Shown piece after piece: positions 45,071-56,127 of a DNA stretch of 64,000 nucleotides. Positions within the stretch are counted from its first letter, which is position 1, and each line of letters opens with the position of its first letter. Source of the DNA: Hordeum vulgare subsp. vulgare (lineage: Eukaryota > Streptophyta > Magnoliopsida > Poales > Poaceae); NCBI RefSeq assembly GCF_904849725.1, contig NC_058521.1, positions 338,380,638-338,444,637 of the forward strand. Direction: 5' to 3'. The position numbers and the translations under genes were made by a program. Below the pieces are notes generated by a model that ran no database searches, had not been told where the DNA came from, and was given only the letters and a program-made list of their open reading frames with translations.

Positions 45071-48000
45071 ATGGAAAGCACCGGTTCCAAGGGAAGGTGG
45101 GAGGTCTCCTATGTCATTGAGAAGGACATTATGGAGATGAAGAGCTCATGCTACCCCTCGAAGAACATAGCCCACCGTGCTCTGGAGAAGGACTAGGTCA
45201 TCCCCACACCCAAATATGGGGAAATAATAGTTTTTATTTATGATTTTATTCAGGGCTTAAGCTTTCTCTTCCATCCTTCGTTCGGAGAGTCATTTTCTAC
45301 TATGGTTTTCACTTCCACGACCTGCCCCGAACTCCATCGCCCACGTCTCAGCCTCCATCACTCTCTATGAAGCATTCTTGCGGGTCCAACCCCACTTCAT
45401 CCTTTCGCTGAAGGTTCTCAATGTCATGCCGAAGGTCGTGAATGGTGACCAGGAAAAATGTGGAGGGTCGATAATCACCAAGCTCAGGCGGGCCACGTGG
45501 AAGAAGGGCACATTCATCGATACCATCAATTCATGGCAGAAGGGGTGGCTCTATATCACCGAGTCACGTAACAAATGTGAGGCAGCTTCTCCCGCGTTTA
45601 TATCTGGTCCTCCCACTCGTATCGTGTCATGGATGGAAAAGGACCTAGATTGGGGGAGGAAGCGGAGGTGAAGGAGCTCACAAAGAAGATCTCCAATCTA
45701 CATGAGAAAACCGAGATCACGAATGTAATATAGGTGATGTTGCATCGCCGCCTTCCCCCTTGCCAGCACTGACTCGTCCCAATGTGGACTATAATCCATA
45801 GAATCCAGATATTGTGACAGGTCCTGTGCGGAATTTTTTCCGCACTACTCGCGAGAAGCTATCGAATGCGCTTCTTAAGACACAAAAGACGTGGCCCACC
45901 AAGGAGGAAGAAAAAGGCCATTCCCTCCTCAACCTTGCAGGGCCGTTAAGGTTTTTACCATATTTTTTAGATTCGATCCCTTCCTTTTTTCACAAGATGA
46001 TTACACCTTCCTTCCCCCATGCTTAGAGATCTCGCTGAAAAAATCTGAGAGGATTAACTATCCGGCACCTTTGCCCGAAGACGACATGACCCCGCTGCTG
46101 GTGACCATGTTAACTGAGAAGTCATACGTGGCTCTGAGGGATAAGGAGGAGCAGAAGAAAGGGAAGAAGAAGATCCGGGAGGGTATTCGGTCGAAGGGTC
46201 CCCCGAACAGTCTGTCTGAATAGACTCGAGATCCCTCTAACCTAGAGGGAGAAAAATAAGATGAGGAGGAGGTGAGTGACTCCTCTCATACAAAGAAACG
46301 AGAGGCGTCCGGAGATGCTGAGGGAGATCTAGCTCCCGTTGCTCCAAAGAAGCAACATAGGGCCCCCATGGCCCTATTTTAGGATATTACGGTCTCGGAC
46401 AAGGGGTCCAAAGATGATGCACCTGTCCCCCAAAGGACCCTCAGGGTGAAACCCCAAGCACAAAGGTATTTATTGAAAATCCAAGTATGTCATTACTCTA
46501 GGCGATGTGGTTATAACTGGGCTCATTTTCCGTATTGAAGCCCGCAGAGTGACTTCCCCACCGATCAACTTTTGGAGCGGGGGGGGGGGGGGGGGTTCCC
46601 TGCCAACCAATTGGGCTGAAGGCGAGATCTACTCGCCCCAGACACCTCCCCAAGTAGCCAGAGAGACCGGGGAGGTGGTATCTAAGGAGGTCCCCCTGTG
46701 CGGAGACTATGGATGGTGTGATGACATTATGGCCGAGGTTAACACTTCATCCACAAAGGACCAGGAGAATGAATTCCACCTATCAAGGAAGGAGGGAGAG
46801 TCCGGACCTTTTTGGTCCCCTTCAAAGTGAACTTCGGAGGGTCCTCCCTCTCTAGCGCTGTCAATAGTAGTCTCTCCGTGAAGGCACACTGTTACGGCAC
46901 ATCCGGATCCATCCACGATGGAGCTACTCCGAACTGGATGGCCTAACTTAAGGGAGGAAGGTATCAATGATCCTTCCATTCCCGAAGAATGTCGCACTCA
47001 TCTGAGTGCGATACTGTAATCCATTCATTCTGTTGACAACTGTCTGAAAGAAGCTTTCGACGCACTACTGGAACGTATCAAGGTAATTTGCATACTTTTC
47101 CCTTTATAATTATACATTGTCTAAAAACAGTATTATGCTCAGTAGCTCCCGAGCCCTGTGTGAGTTAGAAAAACTCATGGGGGGGTCGAAATAGTTCAGA
47201 AAAAGTTGCATGTAGCTCCCAAGTCTCTAGTGGGTTGATGAGAAACACCATAGCAAAGGATTTCAAAAAAATCTGGAAACTTATAAATGTTTCAAAAAAT
47301 GTTCATTTGTAGGCTTCTACATTAGCCGCAGCCCCCAATTCTTTGGACTTGGCGGAATGAATCAGAAACTTAAGGTTACCGAAGAGGAGCTGGATCGAAT
47401 CAACAAGTGTTCTGAAGACACTCAAAGTAAGTGTGCAAGCCTTAGCTCTCTTATTGAACTGTTTGCTATCTTTGTCTCTAAGTATATGTTGTGTGCATGA
47501 CTACCATAGTTGTTCCTGCAGATGTTGATCGGCTTAAAGCTGAACTGGGCAAGGCCAAGAAAGAGGCCACCAAACAGAGGACAACAGCCACACGGGACAA
47601 AGCTGCTAGCGATAAATCCAAGGCTTGGGTCATTTAAGTTAAGCAAGAGCTGAAGGAGTCCATCACGAAGAATGAGGCCCTCGAGCAGAAAGAGGAAGAA
47701 AAAAGCATCTCAGCCGACGTCACTAACCGCCGCATTCGAGGAAGCGCAGAAGGAGGCAAATGATCTTTGGAAATAGGTCCATCAAATCAAGGAGATCACG
47801 GATGGCAAGCAATATTTACTACAATGTACATTTGGCAGAAGAAGATATGCATTGCTTAGTCAAAATGGAGTTCTCAGGGTGTGATTGCAGATCTTTTGAA
47901 GAGTGCGGCAGAAGCTGAGAAGTACTATGCTTCTCAGGAGGGTGCAGTGCAAAAAAGGATGTTCTATGCACAATTCCAAAATCCGGAGCATCCACAACTT

Positions 48001-48361
48001 GTTTTCGATCAGTTCAAACAACTAATGGACCTGCACAAGATGACTGAGCCGGACATTAAAGGCTTGTGCATCACGCTATGGCCAACTGAGCCGCTGCCCA
48101 GTAGTTACTTCAGCGTGGTGCAAAAACTGGTTGTTGATGCACCACAAATTGATATTATGAAGTGTTGGGTCTGCATCAAAGGAGCTCGGATGGCCTTTGT
48201 AATGACAATGACGCACTTCCAAAGTTAGAACCTTTGCAGATGTCTACCATGCCTCCGCCTCCCGGGAAGGAGCACACATACCCCGATCTATACTTCTCCG
48301 CTCCCATGGAAGGTGCCCGAGTTGTAAAAGCACAATGCTTTAATGACTTAGTATTTGAGTA
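45071..48361 (+). pseudogene. Degraded Gypsy-associated ORF with PF04195-like domain and coiled coil
   Basis: The start ATG is at 45071 (MESTGSKGRWEVSYVIEKD), with a stop only 41 codons later (45194). The frame then wanders: a segment at 45290-45660 contains LRVQPHFILSLKVLNVMPKV and GWLYITESR, which I recognise as the PF04195 domain (putative gypsy-type transposon). Positions 45660-47300 are low-complexity, acidic and basic stretches with many stops and a run of 17 G at 46579-46595. Positions 47500-47870 look like coiled coil (ELGKAKKEATKQR). The C-terminal part at 47881-48361 has LWPTEPLPSSYFSVVQKLVV and PPPGKEHTYPDLYF and ends in a stop. Its original role is unknown. Such ORFs occur in many grass Gypsy elements without a standard gag-pol at this place. 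Confidence 0.65.
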
Positions 48362-49564
48362 AAGGATCATATTCTGTAAAAGTGGTTGTACAATACAACG
48401 CTTGTTTGATTTTTGCATGGTAGACCATGTCTTTTTAATTGCACCTCTTGTTTTGGTTGTTTTGAAACTGAAAGTTTCTAGTCGTCGGCTTCATCCCCCC
48501 GCCAGAGACTAGCGAGGGTGTTTCCTACTTCCGCATTGTTACCTTTAAACAAATACTAGGAACCCCAAGGCGGTAATGTGGGCGAAAACGAGGCAATCAG
48601 ACTATTCGTCTATAACGCTTTCATTTAACCATAAGATCTTGACTGTTGGTGCTAAGTACAATCCTTTTGTGATATTCGGCGTATGTAGTGGTGTAAAAAT
48701 CTATCATCACTTGGTCTGAATGACTTCAAACCTTTCGCAGAACACGATGAATACACATCGGTTCTTTAGTTTCACACTTGTCTTTGGGTCATAGACCATC
48801 TCTCTCTTATCATGCTGGTCAATTTTCGGTTTTCTCCACTAAGGTACTTAACCAGACTAGCAGGAAATACAATTGTAATGGTTCTCCCTTTACCCTATTA
48901 ATTGAACTAGCACAACATAAGTGGGTAAACAGAGGAGCAGAGCAACCCAACATTTGACCAAAGACATAATTCTGAACCGACGCATATAATGCAAATCCAA
49001 GACTCCACACACATGAAATGCCAAATAGTATTGTAATGGTTCGAAGGGGTGGTGGTGACGGTCAAGCCCCCTGTGAGTTTGGCCAATATCAGAGATGTGC
49101 ATGAAAACAAGCTTGTATATTTTTTTGAATCGTATAATTCGAACTCAACAAGTAGTTGTACATATATATAGATGAATAAAATTATACAGAGTAGAGATTT
49201 ACACAGGGTTTAGTATAACTAGCTTGATGTTCCTATCAACACCCTGATACACGTCTGTGTCTTCCCTCCTCGGAGTATACTCCTTGAAAAGGAGAGAACT
49301 TCAATGAACAGCCCTTGAGAACAATGGCGGTATTCAGAGGCCGCCGATGTGTCGGTTTGCTTAAATGCATAACTCAATCCTTCATGGTACCTATATATGT
49401 CTCAAGACTATATTAGCCATGTCTTGGTTCATCCGAACAATAAGTTGTGTATTATTAATCCCCATAGCAGCCAATGGTATCTTGAGGGCAAAGTTGTGTC
49501 TTCGAGTTACACAGTTTTCTCGAGGCAAGGTGCTGCTATGGGGAGCATATCCCTACTTAGCTGC
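48362..49564. other. Unassigned sequence before the Tekay-type element
   Basis: The first part is probably the 3' flank of the preceding Gypsy ORF. A TATATATAGATG run lies near 49164. Small open frames (48819-49110, 49365-49636) have no domains. I see no gene and no LTR boundary. Confidence 0.4.
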
Positions 49565-52500
49565 TGTCACACCATGTTTTTATTCCACTTTGTCTTTCTT
49601 TCAAAATTTGGTATAAATTTCAAACTTTTTAAGTGAATGCCATGAGTGCCTTGATTGTCATTATTGTATGTGTGCTTGTGAGTAGATCTCTAAAAAGAGC
49701 TTCTATAAAATATTATTTCCATAAAAATTCTTTTTAATTATTTTGGTAAACCAAAACCTTGCTTTGGGGTCTCCACTACAAGTCCCTGAATTTAAGGGAG
49801 TTCCTTCACCCAAAGATTGTATTTTGATTCTAATATTATTGTAACTCTTCAAAACCATAAAAAATTATTTTTAAAACCATTTTCCTATTTTTATATCTCC
49901 TTTTCTAAGGCCAGAAATGGTACTTCTGGGTGAAAAAATATTTTTATACCTTAGAAAAGTCTGAGAAAATTTAGGAATACTCAGAGGAGATATATTTTCC
50001 TTACATAGGAGTTTCAACCCCTAGTCCTGTTCAAAATATTTGAGCAAACCTTTGAAAACCAATTCGGTCTGTTTTGACCTTTTGAATTATTTCCAAAGGA
50101 AATTTTCTCAATAAATTCCTAGAAAATTCTAGCATGGCCCACATGCTATATTTGGTGATCATGCCAAGTTTCACCTCAATACAAGGTGATTTGATACACC
50201 AAATAGTTCAGAAACCCTTTCTGTCAAGAATCAAGTTGGAGCAATTCTACATTGCTAAGTTTGTCCATTTGGTCTCAAACTTTGCAGGAGTGCTCAATAC
50301 TCCCAAATAAGGAGATCATGCAAAGAATTGAATTTGTGGGAATTAATTTGCTCACATATTCTCACAAGAATGCAGATATGCCCATTTGTGGGTATTTTCA
50401 AGTTTGCATTGTCAAACTTGCCAAATGGAGCTCAAATTTGGTAGAGCCTCCTAATTATATCCAAAACAAAATCATGTTAAGTTTCAATTCATTTGGAGGA
50501 GGATAACTTCTCCAAACATGCATCAAACGCCTTCTGCTAGATTTGAAAAACAACATCTGGCAACCACCACAATTACTCCCTTCGCTCCAAACTCATGTCA
50601 CAGATGGCGTGTGCCCCTCCTCAACTTCACACGAGAGGCACAACACTTGTTCAATGAGAGGGAGCCAAAATCTCCATTTTAGCTCCTCAATCAAGGATGG
50701 CAGCACCACTTTAACTCTCTCCCCTTGGCCAGCTTGATTCTTCTCGGTTCCTAGCATCAAAGGAGCATCTACCCCATCTTCGAGACACCCCAGGCAAAAC
50801 CAAGAGATGCCAGAGCGCGCCGGCATGCCGTGGCATGCCAAGACTGCGCTCTGGAAGCACTATAGGCCGCACCCGAGATCCAGGGGACCAGCGCCAGCCA
50901 GTTCTTGCCTTCACCCATTGCCCCTCTTTGACTGGATCGACGATCGAGTCCAAGGCAGTGTCGGGCCCCTCTTCTCCCCTCTCCTTTGCCCCTGGCGACA
51001 CGTGCTCGCGCGCGACCGAAGCGGCCAGAACAACCCGGCCACCTCGACGTGCCAAGAGACTGCCCCCGCTCCTCCCGAAGATGCCGCGCGGTCCTAAACC
51101 ATGTCCCCAATACCATGGTTTCGCGCTCGAGCTCTCTCTCCCTCTCCTGTCGCCGTAGCAAAACCACCAGCGCACCACCGTTCGGTGACTCATCGCCCGT
51201 CTATATAATGGCTCCCCCGCACTCCTACGCACCACCAGAACCTCTCTCTCCACTCCAATCGACCACCCCGAGCACCCCCTTGAGCTAAGAGAGCCGCGGT
51301 ACTCGATATCGACCAAGGCGCAACCGCGTCAGGGCTCCGTCGATCTTTGGCTATAGGCACGCTCCTGAGCTGCTTTCACTTCCACTGTGACCACAAAGAC
51401 CTCCCGACCTTCTCCACCACTCCCCCGTACTTCTCCCCACTTGGAGCACTAATCCCAGCACCATCCCGAAAGGTCTCATCAGTGGCTTCATCGTCGGCGG
51501 CGACTCAGGCCATCTCCGTCGACCCCCTCGACCCCTCATCTGGTAGGCGGAGGTGCTACGAGTCCATTCCCGTGCTCACCTGGCCTCGAGAATCCCGGAG
51601 CTGCCGCCGGTGATCTGCCCCTCTCCTCTGTTTAGAGGAAGCAGACGACCCCGACAGGAGGACCCCACCTGTCATCAGCCTCTCTCTACCCTCTCTCTCC
51701 TCTATGTCACCGACCGCAGGGGCGTGCACGTCAGGTTTCAACATTACGGCGCGCGCGCGCCTGGCTGGCCGGTTGGCCAGCTGGGTCGGCCCAGCTGTTG
51801 GCCGAGCTAGGCCAATGAGCTGGACCATTTATTTTATTTTTAATTATTGTTTTAATAATAAATCCACAGTATTAATTAAATAACAAAACTTACATATTTT
51901 TCCACCATAATTCTTGTAAAATTGTGTAGTATTTAACACTGCTGTTTATGGAATTTTTATGAAAAATTTTATGCACAAGTTCATTTTAAAACCTAGTTTA
52001 CGTATTTAACTCTTGTTAAAAAACTTTAAAAGTACTTTTTCATTCCAAAACCAGAAACAAATATTTGGATAAATAATAATAGGATTTTACAAAATAGGGT
52101 AACATTTTTTACGTGAGTTTGTACTCTATTTTTGGTTGTGGTCCTTATTATTATTATTATTATTATTGCTATTACCATGATAGATCACACGTTTGACGAA
52201 GGTCTTGGAGCCGAAAATCTCGAAGACCACGGATACCTAACTAATCAAGGAAAGCAGCCCTTTGACCATGACTGAGAAAATTTTTTGTGCATGCGATTAC
52301 TTTACTCCGATGCATATGATCACGATTAATCGGTAAACCTTCGATATGGTGTAACCGATGGCTCCTTTGGAGAACTTGCATTTGAGCATGACCTTACCAT
52401 CTATGAGGGTCACGCTAATGAAAAGTTCACAATTAGATAGTAGTGCTACGCATAAGATAATCATATGCATGGTGATGGTAACACAAAGGTGATATCAAAG

Positions 52501-53719
52501 GTTTTTCAAATACCCGGTCGAGTGCCACTAATGCCCAAGGGTGATGGTGTTGAGCTGGCTGACCACTTGAGAAAGAAGTGGCGTACCGAAAAAGGTTTTA
52601 CGTGTGTGGTTTCGGAAATGGGATTATATTTAATATTTGCTGATCATCCCAACCTTACATGTGCGACCACGACACCTCAATATGGGAATGGGGCTTTGTT
52701 GATTACTCTCGTGACGGGGTCGTGCCAGGTAGGGTGACTATGCTTGTTTTTATGTGTTTCGGGCACACCGTTGGTCCCTGCATGGATGATACGGTCTATA
52801 GTTGGTGCTCGTAAGATGTACATCATGTGGGTAGGTTACCAATCGAGTGGACACTTTGTCTAGTGTCATCAGGGAAAAGGCATTGATCGGGTACTTACCT
52901 CGGGTACCTTATATACCGCTAGTCGTGGATGACACGGAAGTTTCCCAGATCTCGGGGGACAGGGTGCAACCTCTATAGAGTGTAAAACTATTCGAATAGT
53001 CCTGTCCACGGTCAAGGACAGTTGGGTAATCCCGCTTAAACTACGTACAATCGTTTCCGCTTAAACCAGGTTTGCGTGTGTATAAAGGTGTTAATTGAGA
53101 TCGTGATTACATGGGTCAAGTCTGGTGACTTGACATGGAGGGTGAACAAGAGGTGTTCAGCCCTCGGAATATTTATGTTGATATCTGTAACATGTTCTTA
53201 TGGTTACCTCTTACTAGTGATCCATGACCATCTAAATACTTGACCATGATTATGCATTTATGAAATCTGCTTTCCTCAAGGCTGCATTACACTTCATATT
53301 ACCTTCAATTGCATAATCCGCATCATGGGCTGTTTGGGAGTACATTCAAAGTACTCATTGGCTTGCCACTAGTTATTTTATTGACCAGACATGGAGGAAC
53401 CAGAATATGGAGAAGAATTCATCGTCGGAGACGGACACGCGAACTAGGACGCTTCCTAGTCGGAATGCATGTTGGTTAAGGCCGATGGCACGGGTTCATG
53501 TTTACTACCAAGATTCTGCTAGTAGTTGAGTTGGTGTGATTGGCCTTCATGGCCCTATCTATGTAAGACTTGACCATAATGGTCATTATTTGTATCAGAC
53601 GTTATTCATGGATGTAAGGCTATTTTTATTAAGTATTTGTGTGTTCAGTGAGCATTGATCTCTAGGATCATTGTACACGTTCATTCGATGGTCTCGCCTC
53701 GTAAGTCGGGGTCCCCACA
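49565..53719 (+). mobile_element. 5' LTR of a Tekay-type Gypsy chromovirus (4.2 kb)
   Basis: Starts TGTCACACCATGTTTTTATT and ends GGGGTCCCCACA at 53719, four bases before a primer-binding site. Its start matches the 3' LTR at 59513 (TGCCACACCCTGTTTTTATC). A TATA box CTATATAATG lies at 51201-51210, in a GC-rich part, so transcription would begin about 1.65 kb into the LTR. Overlapping open frames on both strands at 50593-51810 are produced by GC-rich composition and are not genes. A TTATTATTATTATTATT run lies at about 52147-52166. Confidence 0.85.
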
Positions 53720-53723
53720 GAGC

Positions 53724-53735
53724 TGGTATCAGAGC
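53724..53735 (+). promoter_or_regulatory. Primer-binding site (initiator methionine tRNA type)
   Basis: TGGTATCAGAGC is the standard plant retrotransposon primer-binding site complementary to the 3' end of initiator Met-tRNA. It lies four bases after the LTR end and fixes the orientation and the 5' LTR boundary. Confidence 0.95.
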
Positions 53736-53880
53736 GATCGTGACTGTAGGAATCCTTAGTTAGCATGGATGTTAGCCGGGATGAATAGCACACTCAGTCC
53801 TAACACTTGGGGTTATGTACACACTTACAGCCTTTCTATACCATTCACAACTTTTGGACCACTCCCCTAAAACCTTGTAG

Positions 53881-54622
53881 ATGGGCGTCGTACGTGAGAC
53901 ACTCCTGGAAACTGGCTTTCCTCTAGTTCTAGGGGACAACTTGGAGAAGTGTCAAGTACGCCGAATGCCCGTTTACCTCCACCACGAGCACTGGGTCAAT
54001 GCCAGCACAAAGGAATATCATGTGGATGTGATTGTGAAGGCAAATGACCCCAACGAGTTGGTTCTTTAAAGGGACACAAATGGAGACTCTGGTATTGGCA
54101 GTTGAGACGGAAGTACAAGAGGCGCTCGTTCACATCCACGACTTCCTTCCAGAGATGGCTGATGAGCTGGCTACCTGCCACCCGCCTTTTGTTAAGGATG
54201 AGGCTGACGAGAGGTAGACACTAAACCCATCCCCGGAGGAAGGGACGCCACTCAGGTTTCAGACCTACTTCAGGCTCTGTGCCGACAACCTAGTTCACAA
54301 CCTCATCAAGGAGTCAGTGATGCTTCGCCAAGAACTCCATCGTGTCCAAGAATTACTCCGCCAAGAAAGGATAAAGACAGCCATGATCAAGAAAGAAGGA
54401 GCACTCGATGGACAGCCTGTGATCACATTCAAAGGAGGAATACCACCAGATAAGGTCACCCCTATTCGGAGTCGCCGCTTGACCGCTGAGGAGTATACAC
54501 AGCTCCTTACCGCTTCTCCAACGAAGCGTCATCGTGATGGACTTCATCCTTCCCCCACACCCTTGATGGGATATGATGCCCGCACAGATGATGATAAGGA
54601 GGAAGACCCCGAGGAGCATTAG
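53881..54622 (+). pseudogene. Accessory ORF upstream of gag in the Tekay-type element
   Basis: Starts with MGVVRETLLETGFPLVLGDN at 53881 and stays open to 54069. After a frame change it continues from about 54080 (METLVLAVETEVQEAL) to a stop at 54622, with one internal stop near 54218. The original product would have been about 245 residues. The C-terminal half is helical and charged, probably coiled coil (LRQELHRVQELLRQERIKT), followed by an acidic tail (DDDKEEDPEEH). It matches no gag, protease, reverse transcriptase, integrase or envelope domain that I know. I recall similar ORFs at this place in other Triticeae Gypsy elements. Conservation of a long charged frame suggests it was once translated, perhaps as an accessory factor, but its function is unknown. 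Confidence 0.6.
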
Positions 54623-54937
54623 TATGAGACCGAGCAATCCGCTATTTAGTACGGACATCTTAAGGAAAACTAGGAGTTCCCATGCGAAGTCAAGTCCGTG
54701 TAATGGTCCATATGAAACCATGTATGCTTGTAGTGTGTGCTTTCTGTTTGCGTCTCGATGCAAGCCTTGCTTTTTCCGTAGGCAACGTGTAAGAGACTAC
54801 ATCACTTATCTTAATTGATCTATTTGCATAGGGTTCTTCAACCCTTCTTGTTTGAAACACTTGCACCATACCAAAACCCCCTTCTGTAGGCACGTTTCTC
54901 CCTTATGCTTTCCTCTCGACCATTTTGGTATATTGAC

Positions 54938-56110
54938 ATGACTGCTCCAAACAGGATTGTGATTGCTACTCGCACCAGTACCTTCGGCCACACCAGCACT
55001 GGCGAATCTAGCCAGCAGTCAGGAACCAGTGGGTCTGCTCAAGCTGGAGATCACCAGGAGCAGCCACAAGGCGACATTCCCTCGCCACCGCCTCCTTCGG
55101 AGAACCTAACTGTGGCTCGGTTCCTCCAGGATCCCCGAGAGGAACGCCAGGCCAACAATGCCGCTATCCAATAAATAGCTCGGGCCTTAGTGAACAACCC
55201 ACCGCAGGGCAGAAATGGCAATGGTCGCTCCACTCTATTAGAGTTCATGAGCACTACGCCTCTAATATTAACTGAGACAATTGAGCGCTTGGATGCTGAT
55301 GATTGGATCAGAACCATTGAATACCTTCTTGCGCTAGTTAAGTGCACCGACGACCATGAAGAGGTTCTATATGCCTCTCACTGTCTTAGAGGAACTGTCA
55401 GGGCTTGGTGGGGTGGGTTCCAAATCATGCAAGGCGTGCAGGTTATCACTTGGACTGCCTTCAAGGACGGGTTCCGCGCGGCTCACATTCCCCCAGGAAT
55501 GATGACTACCAAGAAGCGGGAGTTTCCGTGCACCGAAGCAAGGCAACGACACAATCAAGGAGTACATGCAAAAGTTTAACCTCTTATCGAGGTATGCGCC
55601 TGATGATGTCAGCACTTAAGCCGCCAAGGTGGAACTCTTCATGGAAGGGCTTCAGAAGTTGTTGCAATATCAGCTTGTTGTCTATGGCTGCCGGACCTTC
55701 TGTGATCTTGTGAACAAGGCTCTCATGCTTGAAGACAAGCGTCGTGCGATCGATGATACTCGCAAACGCAAACTGATGGGCAATGGTGGTTCCAACTACT
55801 AGAAGGCTCGTCCGTGGCAGACAGGCCCGTCAAGGTCTAACTATCAGCAGCAGCAGTACAAGACCCCTTCACCTTGCCCAAGATTTCAGCATCAGCAGTA
55901 TGCCAACCCCAAGCTGGCGTTCAACTCTCCCAACAACAGTGAGACAAGCCAACAACCCTGGGTAGATCACCTACATTGGGTGTGGACAACGTGGGCACTA
56001 CTCCAGGCAATGCCCCAACAAGAAGCCCAATGCACCGCACCCCAATGCGCCGAATCAAGGACAAGGTCAAGGAGCACCAAACAAGAATCAGGCTTCCCAC
56101 AACCAGTAAT
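54938..56110 (+). pseudogene. gag pseudogene of the Tekay-type element
   Basis: It encodes the relic of the nucleocapsid/capsid polyprotein. The start is taken at 54938 (MTAPNRIVIATRT), after which the frame runs to a stop near 55171 and resumes at 55190. Capsid motifs visible at about 55270-55500 are ADDWIRTIEYLL, VLYASHCLRGTVRAWW and ITWTAFKDGFRAAHIP, typical of Ty3/Gypsy gag. A frame shift lies near 55540. The zinc knuckle (about 55967-56011) reads as GCGQRGHYSRQCP, with the first of its three cysteines apparently replaced by tyrosine. It is not functional as it stands. Confidence 0.8.
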
Positions 56111-56127
56111 ACCACAACAGGGGAGGC

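Noticed and set aside
50593..51828. Frames up to 201 codons on the minus strand and about 107 on the plus strand
   Set aside because: They lie in the GC-rich part of the Tekay-type 5' LTR, and related sequence occurs in the 3' LTR; compositional.
53724..53735. Possible tRNA fragment
   Set aside because: The 12 bases complementary to initiator Met-tRNA are the primer-binding site of the retrotransposon; no tRNA fold surrounds them.
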